Shown in pieces: positions 1-5,158 of a stretch of 5,158 bases of DNA (position 1 is its first letter; every line of letters begins with the position of its first letter). A model generated the notes under the pieces. It saw only the letters and a program-made list of their open reading frames with translations, searched no databases and was not told the origin of the DNA. This stretch comes from Bacteroidota bacterium (lineage in GTDB: Bacteria; Bacteroidota; Bacteroidia; Flavobacteriales; Weeksellaceae): NCBI GenBank assembly GCA_023399675.1, contig JAEWOM010000276.1, positions 1 through 5,158 of the forward strand, in the 5' to 3' direction. A program made the translations under genes and the position numbers.

Positions 1-2072
1 AGATTATCTATCAGCGGACTAAGCAGTTACCCGATCAGCTACGAAACAGAAACAGTTTTAAACTGGAAGACTGGGCTTTTCAGTACAGTTATGCAATTGA
101 AAAACTTACCGCACACTTTAAAACTGCATCTTTAAAAGGTTTTGGAGTCGATCAGCTAGAGTTGGGTCTGACAGCGGCCGGAGCAGTTTTCGCCTATCTT
201 GTTGAAGACACGCACCACGATCTGCTCAGCCATATTACCAAAATCCAAAAGATACCGCAGGACGATTATCTGGTGATGGACAGTTTCACCGTTCGAAACC
301 TTGAAATCCTCCATCCTTCAAGCAGAGAAGGCAAGTGCCTGCTTCAGATTATTGACCGCACGCTGACGCCGATGGGAGGCAGACTGCTGAGAAGAAGAAT
401 CATACTGCCGCTGAAATCGGTTAATGAAATCAACAGGCGTCTTTCCGCAGTGGAATTTTTTAATGATGAAGATTTTCTGAAGTACGAAATTCAGCAGCAA
501 CTCAAATCGATTTCGGATCTGGACCGTCTGATGGGAAAACTGGCAGCTGAAAAAATTACGCCGAAGGAGTTGGGTAATCTGCGTGACAGCTTAAACAGCA
601 TTTCAGAAATTCGGGCAAAACTTGCTGAACATCACAATTTGGCCGCATGGATAGAACCATTAGAAGACGGATCCGAATTACTGCAGTATATGCAGGAAAA
701 GCTCAATGATGACCTTCCAGTAAGCATTGCGAAAGGAAATGTTATTCGCGAAGGGGTATCGGAAGAGTTGGATGAACTGCGAAATCTGCAGAATAAAGGG
801 CGGGGATTTCTTGATGAAATGTGCCGGCGCGAAGTGGAACGAACCGGGATTACCTCACTGAAAATCGACTTCAATAATGTTTTCGGCTACTATATTGAAG
901 TGCGAAACACGCACCGGGATAAAGTTCCGGAAGAATGGACGCGCAAGCAGACGCTGGTAAATGCAGAAAGGTATATTACTGAGGAACTGAAAAATTACGA
1001 ATCACAGATTTTGGGTGCTGAAGAAAAAATTTCGGTTCTGGAGCATGAGCTTTATCGCGACCTTTGCAGCTATATACTCAATTACATCGATCAGATTCAG
1101 AGTAACACGGCAATTATTGCGCAACTGGATGTTGCCACCGCATTTTCTGAGCTTGCCGTTACCGAAAGCTATACGCGTCCTGTGCTAAACGAAGGTTTTA
1201 GTTTGCATATGCAGGAAGCTCGGCATCCCATTATTGAGAATGCTCTGCCACTCGGAGAAAAATACATACCGAACGACATATTTCTCGACCGCGATTCGCA
1301 GCAGATTATCATGGTTACAGGGCCAAACATGGCAGGTAAATCGGCAATCCTGAGGCAAACCGCGCTAAACTGTCTGCTCGCACAAATGGGAAGTTTCGTA
1401 CCGGCAAAGCACGCCGAACTCGGAGTTCTGGACAAAATTTTCACGAGAGTAGGTGCAAGTGATAATATTTCTGCCGGCGAATCCACTTTTATGGTGGAAA
1501 TGAACGAAGCAGCCAATATTCTGAACAACATTTCGGAGCGCAGCCTGATCCTGCTGGACGAAATCGGGCGCGGAACATCTACCTATGACGGTGTTTCCAT
1601 CGCATGGGCCATCGCGGAATATCTGCATCAGCATCCTGCTCAGCCAAAAACCCTTTTTGCCACGCATTATCATGAACTGAATGAAATGACCCTGAGTTTT
1701 GAGCGGATTGCCAATTTTCATGTATCCATTCAGGAAAACAAAGGGAACATCATTTTCCTCAGAAAACTTCTGAAGGGCGGAAGCGAACACAGTTTCGGGA
1801 TTCATGTCGCGAAACTTGCCGGCATGCCTGCAAAAGTGGTAACCCGTGCATCTGAAATTTTAAAAACTCTGGAAAAATCGAGAACGCAGAATGACACCAA
1901 AGAAACTGTAAAGAAACTCACGGAAGAAAATATGCAGCTGTCATTTTTTCAGCTTGATGACCCGGTGCTCGAAAATATCCGGGAAGAACTTACGAAAATC
2001 GACATCAATACGCTGACGCCGATCGAAGCGCTGATGAAACTCAATTCCATCAAAAAACTTATCGGAAAATAA
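1..2072 (+). CDS. mutS: DNA mismatch repair ATPase MutS, 5'-truncated by the window edge
   Basis: MutS recognises mispaired and unpaired bases and, in an ATP-dependent way, recruits MutL to start repair in the cytoplasm. The reading frame is open from base 3, so the gene starts outside the window. The 689 residues seen compare with about 850-870 for the family, so roughly 170 are missing, including the mismatch-reading domain with its Phe-x-Glu motif. Numbered from base 3, the protein shows the end of the connector domain (about 1-80), the lever/core beginning near NLEILHP (99-105), the clamp domain (about 282-335), and the ATPase. The ATPase carries Walker A GPNMAGKSA (440-448), STFMVEM (494-500), Walker B LLDEIGRGTST (Asp519, Glu520) and FATHYHEL (552-559). 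The tail has QLSFF (bases 1935-1949), a good match to the beta-clamp-binding motif, then the C-terminal helical dimerisation segment ending LNSIKKLIGK. All ATPase residues are intact. The TTG at 162 is internal, not a start. The gene converges on the next one, 3 bases away. Confidence 0.97.
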   Translation, partial: IIYQRTKQLPDQLRNRNSFKLEDWAFQYSYAIEKLTAHFKTASLKGFGVDQLELGLTAAGAVFAYLVEDTHHDLLSHITKIQKIPQDDYLVMDSFTVRNLEILHPSSREGKCLLQIIDRTLTPMGGRLLRRRIILPLKSVNEINRRLSAVEFFNDEDFLKYEIQQQLKSISDLDRLMGKLAAEKITPKELGNLRDSLNSISEIRAKLAEHHNLAAWIEPLEDGSELLQYMQEKLNDDLPVSIAKGNVIREGVSEELDELRNLQNKGRGFLDEMCRREVERTGITSLKIDFNNVFGYYIEVRNTHRDKVPEEWTRKQTLVNAERYITEELKNYESQILGAEEKISVLEHELYRDLCSYILNYIDQIQSNTAIIAQLDVATAFSELAVTESYTRPVLNEGFSLHMQEARHPIIENALPLGEKYIPNDIFLDRDSQQIIMVTGPNMAGKSAILRQTALNCLLAQMGSFVPAKHAELGVLDKIFTRVGASDNISAGESTFMVEMNEAANILNNISERSLILLDEIGRGTSTYDGVSIAWAIAEYLHQHPAQPKTLFATHYHELNEMTLSFERIANFHVSIQENKGNIIFLRKLLKGGSEHSFGIHVAKLAGMPAKVVTRASEILKTLEKSRTQNDTKETVKKLTEENMQLSFFQLDDPVLENIREELTKIDINTLTPIEALMKLNSIKKLIGK

Positions 2073-2075
2073 CGC

Positions 2076-2477
2076 TTAACCCGGGTTTTCCAGATAGGTT
2101 TTCAGTTCCCCTGTTCTCGCGATAACCGGTATAGAAAAATTTTGACTTTCAGCAAGCCACTTTTCATAAAAAACTTTGGCTTTCAGCGCACGATCATGCG
2201 ATTTCTGTTCCTGAAATTTAAAGAAAAACAAATGCCCGAGAAGTTCGATGTAAGAAAGCTGGTGTGCAGGATCTTTGGATGCAACTAAAGCTGAAATTTC
2301 TTCCACGCTCATCGCATCCAGCTGTGCGAACTCCATTTTAAACACATCTTTCATCTGCGTTTCGAAAACGAGATCCTGCTCCGATGCTTCGCCCTCATTT
2401 TTTCCGAGAAGCAAACCGGAAAGAAAATCTGAAAACTGACGGACGATCCGAATGATGTAATCTTTATCGTGAATCAT
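2076..2477 (-). CDS. Conserved hypothetical protein, small helical, downstream of Spm-like membrane protein
   Basis: This is a 133-residue soluble protein with no signal peptide or membrane segment. The N-terminus (MIHDKDYIIRIVRQFSDFL) is an amphipathic helix. An acidic stretch follows (about 28-40), then helices near 41-67. The C-terminal half (about 75-128) reads like paired helices of a TPR-like hairpin (LSYIELLGHLFFF, then KAKVFYEKWLAES). From memory it resembles flavobacterial hypotheticals and perhaps the DUF6483 family, which also opens with a DYI-R motif. That link is tentative, and no catalytic residues are evident. The ATG at 2477 lies 9 bases after the stop of the upstream membrane-protein gene, so the two are probably cotranscribed and may be translationally coupled. 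No Shine-Dalgarno sequence is visible, as is usual in Bacteroidota. Its stop codon is 3 bases from that of mutS on the opposite strand, leaving no room for a separate terminator. The function is unknown; a role tied to the membrane protein is inferred only from position. Confidence 0.85.
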   Translation of the reverse strand: MIHDKDYIIRIVRQFSDFLSGLLLGKNEGEASEQDLVFETQMKDVFKMEFAQLDAMSVEEISALVASKDPAHQLSYIELLGHLFFFKFQEQKSHDRALKAKVFYEKWLAESQNFSIPVIARTGELKTYLENPG

Positions 2478-2486
2478 AATTTAGTG

Positions 2487-3890
2487 CTATCCGAAGAATA
2501 TGTAAGCCAGAACAATTGAAGTGATGATACCGACAAGGTCCGCTAAAAGCATTGCACCGACTGTATAACGCGTATTCCGTATACCTACCGCCCCGAAATA
2601 AACGGCAATTACATAGAATGTTGTATCCGAACTTCCCTGCAGAATTCCGGCAAGCCGCGAAGGAAAAGAATCGGCTCCGAAAGTCGCCATCGTGTCCACC
2701 ATCATTCCACGAGCTCCTGATCCGGAAAGGGGTTTAATGAGCGCTGTCGGAAGACCGTCTACAAACCGCGTATCGAGGTTCGCTACTGATGCCAGATATT
2801 TCATCCCGTCAATAATAACTTCGAATACGCCGGAAGTGCGCAGCAGTGAGATCGCGATGAGCATCCCGACTAAATACGGAATAATCTTGACACAGGTATA
2901 GAACCCTTCTTTTGCACCTTCAATAAATGAATCAAAAACATTGATTTTCTTATAAATACCGCCCAGCACTATGGCAAAAAATATTAATAAAATGATTCCG
3001 TTACTCAGAACTTTACTGAAACTGTCGAGTTCATCTTTGCTCAGCTGTACCAGAAACACCACGAGCCCGGCAATTATCGCCGAAATTCCACCGATATAAG
3101 CCAGTACAACCGGCTGAAACAAATTGATTCGCTGCTTAACAGAAACGATGATCATCGCGGCCATCGTCGCCATAAAAGTAGCAATTAAGCAGGGCAGGAA
3201 GATATCTGTAGGAGTTTCTGACCCCATGCTTGCACGAATTGCAATAATCGAAACCGGAATCAAGGTAAGTCCGCTCGCATGCAGACAAAGGAACATCACC
3301 TGAGCATTACTCGCGCGTTCGGCGGAAGGATTGAGGGTCTGCAAACTTTCCATCGCTTTCAGTCCGAACGGTGTTGCAGCATTATCCAATCCGAGAAGAT
3401 TGGCACTGAAATTCAGCATCATATGTCCGAAAGAAGGATGGTTTTTGGGAACTTCAGGAAAGAGCTTTGAGAAAAACGGCTGAATCATCCTTGAGAGTAA
3501 ATTAATCCCTCCGGCTTTTTCAGCAATTCCCATAAATCCCATAAAGAGCGTCATAATACCGATCAAACCAAGACAGATTTTCACTGCCGTTTCCGATGTT
3601 CCGATGACACCGTCTGCACCCTGTATCCGGTACACCTGCACATTCTGTTTAAGACTGTCAGTTTTGTAATGAATTCTTCCTTCTTCCACATCGTTATTCA
3701 ACGCAAGGTTTTGCTGCAGTTGCGGACTCAGTTGGGACACTGCTTTCTGCTCAATTTTTATCGTATCGCCTCCTTTTCCGACAACCATATCATTGTAGAT
3801 GCTGCTGAAATTTGGCGAGAACATGTACTTGATGCTTGCGACCAGAATTGCGACGATGATGAACGCGGACCATATTCGGCTGAGTACCAT
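2487..3890 (-). CDS. SpmA-SpmB fused nucleoside-recognition (gate) domain membrane protein
   Basis: This is a 467-residue polytopic inner-membrane protein joining two units that are separate in Bacillus (SpmA and SpmB, spore maturation). The N-terminal SpmA-like unit (about 1-250) shows LFPEVPKNHPSFG (143-155), LLGLDNAATPFGLKAM (165-180) and TLIPVSIIAIR (209-219). The C-terminal SpmB-like unit (about 290-467) shows KPLSGSGARGMMVD (386-399), DSFPSRLAGILQGSSDTTFY (407-426) and GIRNTRY (436-442). Hydrophobic segments lie near 6-22, 102-120, 198-220, 228-250, 259-283, 295-315, 334-350, 421-440 and 445-465. Between the first two sits a polar stretch of about 75 residues (24-98) that SpmA lacks. 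It probably faces the periplasm. The transported molecule or role in a non-sporulating bacterium is not known; gate-domain relatives include nucleoside transporters. The start is secure: the frame meets a stop 11 codons upstream with no ATG, GTG or TTG between, and TM1 begins at once. It is the first gene of a likely two-gene operon. Confidence 0.92.
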   Translation of the reverse strand: MVLSRIWSAFIIVAILVASIKYMFSPNFSSIYNDMVVGKGGDTIKIEQKAVSQLSPQLQQNLALNNDVEEGRIHYKTDSLKQNVQVYRIQGADGVIGTSETAVKICLGLIGIMTLFMGFMGIAEKAGGINLLSRMIQPFFSKLFPEVPKNHPSFGHMMLNFSANLLGLDNAATPFGLKAMESLQTLNPSAERASNAQVMFLCLHASGLTLIPVSIIAIRASMGSETPTDIFLPCLIATFMATMAAMIIVSVKQRINLFQPVVLAYIGGISAIIAGLVVFLVQLSKDELDSFSKVLSNGIILLIFFAIVLGGIYKKINVFDSFIEGAKEGFYTCVKIIPYLVGMLIAISLLRTSGVFEVIIDGMKYLASVANLDTRFVDGLPTALIKPLSGSGARGMMVDTMATFGADSFPSRLAGILQGSSDTTFYVIAVYFGAVGIRNTRYTVGAMLLADLVGIITSIVLAYIFFG

Positions 3891-3907
3891 GGGCGAAAAA
3901 TTTTGCC

Positions 3908-3926
3908 TAAAAATATTGAATTTTTA
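3908..3926. repeat. A/T-only inverted repeat in the leader of the Spm-like gene
   Basis: TAAAAAT (3908-3914) and ATTTTTA (3920-3926) form a perfect 7-base inverted repeat around a 5-base spacer (ATTGA). It lies about 18 bases upstream of the minus-strand ATG at 3890, so it would sit in the 5' leader of that mRNA if the promoter near 3950 is real. An all-A/T stem is weak and such repeats arise often in A/T-rich intergenic DNA. It could be an operator half-site pair, a leader hairpin or chance. The repeat itself is certain; a function is not shown. Confidence 0.4.
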
Positions 3927-3946
3927 TGAGTGAACTGTTTTTTATA

Positions 3947-3954
3947 CAAAATAA
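3947..3954 (-). promoter_or_regulatory. Candidate -7 box for the Spm-like operon
   Basis: On the minus strand these bases read TTATTTTG, one mismatch from the Bacteroidota -7 consensus TAnnTTTG. It lies 56 bases upstream of the ATG at 3890, which would give a leader of about 45-55 bases. A minus-strand TTTG is present at 3968-3971, but only 13 bases separate it from the -7 box, shorter than the usual spacing of about 19-21, so the -33 element is poor. This is the best candidate seen in the divergent gap for that direction. Confidence 0.3.
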
Positions 3955-3996
3955 AGAACGATTGCAGCAAAGAATGTTAAAGCGCAGCCATTTTCA

Positions 3997-4004
3997 TAAA
4001 TTTG
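3997..4004 (+). promoter_or_regulatory. Candidate -7 box for the PaaK-like ligase gene
   Basis: TAAATTTG matches the Bacteroidota -7 consensus TAnnTTTG exactly. A transcript started here would begin around 4009-4012, giving a leader of under 10 bases before the TTG at 4018. No clear TTTG element is found at the -33 position (about 3974-3978 reads TGTTA), which lowers confidence. A second exact match, TAATTTTG at 4013-4020, overlaps the start codon and would initiate inside the gene, so it is less likely to serve it. Confidence 0.35.
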
Positions 4005-4017
4005 TAAAAAAATAATT

Positions 4018-5158
4018 TTGGAACTCTACCCAAAAATCGAATACGCTGAACCAGCGAAAATAAGAGAATTTCAGGAGGAAAAACTCCGCAAAGCAGTACA
4101 TTACGCTGCTGAGCATTCGCCATTCTACCGAAATCTTTTTGCAAAGCATCAGATTAATCCGGATGAAATTACCAGGCTGGAAGATCTTGCTAAAATTCCG
4201 TTTACCACAAAGGAAGATTTACAGCATCATAATGATGATTTTTTTTGTGTCGGACCGGAAAAAATCGTCGATTACAGCACTACTTCCGGCACTTTGGGAG
4301 ACCCAGTAAGTTTTGGACTTTCGGATAGCGATCTCGAGCGTCTTGCCTATAACGAAGCGATTTCGTTCGCCTGTGCAGGAATCAGAGAAGGAGACTTGGT
4401 GCAGATGATGACCACTATTGACAAACGGTTTATGGCCGGACTCGCTTATTTTTTGGGATTGAGGAAAATGGGTGCCAGTGTCATCAGAATGGGTCCCGGA
4501 ATTCCGGAACTTCAGTGGGACAGCATTTTACGCTATAAACCCAAATTTTTGATTACCGTTCCGTCATTTTTACTGAAAATGATTGAATACGCTGAAAATC
4601 ATGGAATTGATTATAAAAACTCGTCGGTTTACGGTGCTGTCTGTATTGGTGAAAGCTTAAGAAACCAGGATTTTACCGATTCTGAACTTTCGAGAAAAAT
4701 TACCGAAAAGTGGAATATCAAACTTTTTTCCACTTACGCATCCACAGAAATGAGTACAGCCTTTGCAGAATGCGAATTTCAGAATGGCGGACACCAGCAT
4801 CCTGAACTGATTATCACGGAGATTGTAGATGATGAAGGCCTTCCTGTGCAGGCCGGGGAAAGCGGGGAACTCGTCATAACAACCCTCGGCGTAGAAGCGT
4901 TACCGCTGATCCGTTTTAAAACCGGCGATCTGGTACGCGCACACGACAAAAAATGTAGCTGCGGCCGCACAACGTTACGTCTCGGCCCGGTTGTCGGACG
5001 AAAAAAGCAGATGATTAAATACAAGGGGACAACCATTTACCCGCCTGCAATGAATGATATCCTGAATGTTTTTGAGGATATTTCGCTGTATCAGATATTG
5101 ATTCGGAGCAGCGACATCGGTACGGATGAAATACTGGTTCGGATCAGCAGCACCAAAT
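4018..5158 (+). CDS. PaaK/CapK-family adenylate-forming ligase (phenylacetate-CoA ligase-like), 3'-truncated by the window edge
   Basis: Members of this family activate a carboxylic acid with ATP as an acyl-adenylate and usually pass it to CoA, in the cytoplasm. The 380 codons seen run off the right edge; relatives are about 430 residues, so about 50 are missing, including part of the C-terminal lid. Motifs are YSTTSGTLGDP (86-96, phosphate loop), YASTE (240-244), FKTGDL (300-305) and GRKKQMIKYKG (327-337, hinge). Cys252, His259/His261, Cys313 and Cys315 (in CSCGR) resemble a metal-binding set seen in PaaK-type enzymes; this is inferred. The phosphate loop has Asp95 where PaaK and most relatives have Lys (GTTGKP). 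From memory, GTLGDP is normal in the flavobacterial branch. TTG at 4018 is the chosen start: the frame has a stop at 3997-3999, and the first in-frame ATG (Met130) is too far inside. The protein then opens MELYPKIE, as in PaaK-like proteins. No phenylacetate catabolic gene is nearby, so the substrate is unknown. Confidence 0.9.
   Translation, partial: MELYPKIEYAEPAKIREFQEEKLRKAVHYAAEHSPFYRNLFAKHQINPDEITRLEDLAKIPFTTKEDLQHHNDDFFCVGPEKIVDYSTTSGTLGDPVSFGLSDSDLERLAYNEAISFACAGIREGDLVQMMTTIDKRFMAGLAYFLGLRKMGASVIRMGPGIPELQWDSILRYKPKFLITVPSFLLKMIEYAENHGIDYKNSSVYGAVCIGESLRNQDFTDSELSRKITEKWNIKLFSTYASTEMSTAFAECEFQNGGHQHPELIITEIVDDEGLPVQAGESGELVITTLGVEALPLIRFKTGDLVRAHDKKCSCGRTTLRLGPVVGRKKQMIKYKGTTIYPPAMNDILNVFEDISLYQILIRSSDIGTDEILVRISSTK

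Noticed and set aside
162..164. TTG at 162 as a start codon for mutS
   Set aside because: The frame is open to the window edge and the upstream residues match the MutS connector domain (EKLTAHFKTASLKGFG), so this is an internal codon.
1169..1805. Long open frames antisense to mutS (minus strand, 120 and 146 codons)
   Set aside because: They lie entirely within the conserved MutS ATPase region, show no recognisable domain, and are shadows of the coding strand.
2078..2087. Perfect palindrome AACCCGGGTT at the mutS/convergent gene junction, followed by TT
   Set aside because: It has no loop bases, so it cannot fold into a terminator hairpin; it encodes the last residues and stop of the minus-strand gene and is likely chance.
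3758..3970. 70-codon minus-strand frame overlapping the start of the Spm-like gene
   Set aside because: It overlaps the clear N-terminus of the membrane protein in another frame and has no recognisable features.
4013..4020. Second TAnnTTTG match (TAATTTTG) as the main ligase promoter
   Set aside because: It overlaps the TTG start codon and would begin transcription inside the gene; kept only as an alternative in the promoter note.
4779..5036. 85-codon minus-strand frame inside the ligase gene
   Set aside because: It is antisense to conserved ligase motifs (FKTGDL, CSCGR), so it is a shadow.

Overview
The window holds ordinary chromosomal DNA that looks like a member of the Bacteroidota, most likely order Flavobacteriales (Chryseobacterium/Kaistella-like). 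This rests on three things. The protein sequences, as recalled, resemble flavobacterial MutS, Spm-fusion and PaaK-family proteins. No Shine-Dalgarno sequences stand out before the starts. The one sizeable intergenic gap contains TAnnTTTG-type promoter boxes typical of this phylum. No computed search supports the assignment, so genus is not claimed.

Layout. Positions 1-2072 (+) hold the 3' four-fifths of mutS, the mismatch-repair ATPase, whose N-terminal mismatch-binding domain lies outside the window. Three bases separate its stop from the stop of a convergent gene pair on the minus strand. Read in its own direction, that pair is a 467-residue membrane protein (3890-2487), a fusion of SpmA-like and SpmB-like nucleoside-recognition/gate domains, followed 9 bases later by a 133-residue helical protein of unknown function (2477-2076). 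A 127-base divergent intergenic region (3891-4017) follows. It contains candidate promoters for both directions and an A/T-only inverted repeat. From 4018 (+), a PaaK/CapK-type adenylate-forming ligase starts with TTG and runs off the right edge.

How the genes relate. The minus-strand pair is probably one operon transcribed from the intergenic region. The ligase is divergent from it. MutS is convergent and functionally unrelated. I see no mobile element, CRISPR array, tRNA, rRNA or attachment site, and no change in base composition that would suggest acquired DNA. I did not find a new multi-gene system. The points most worth a second look are the SpmA-SpmB fusion with its extracytoplasmic insert and small partner, the TTG start lying only a few bases from a promoter box, and the ligase of unknown substrate with an acidic residue in its phosphate-loop motif.
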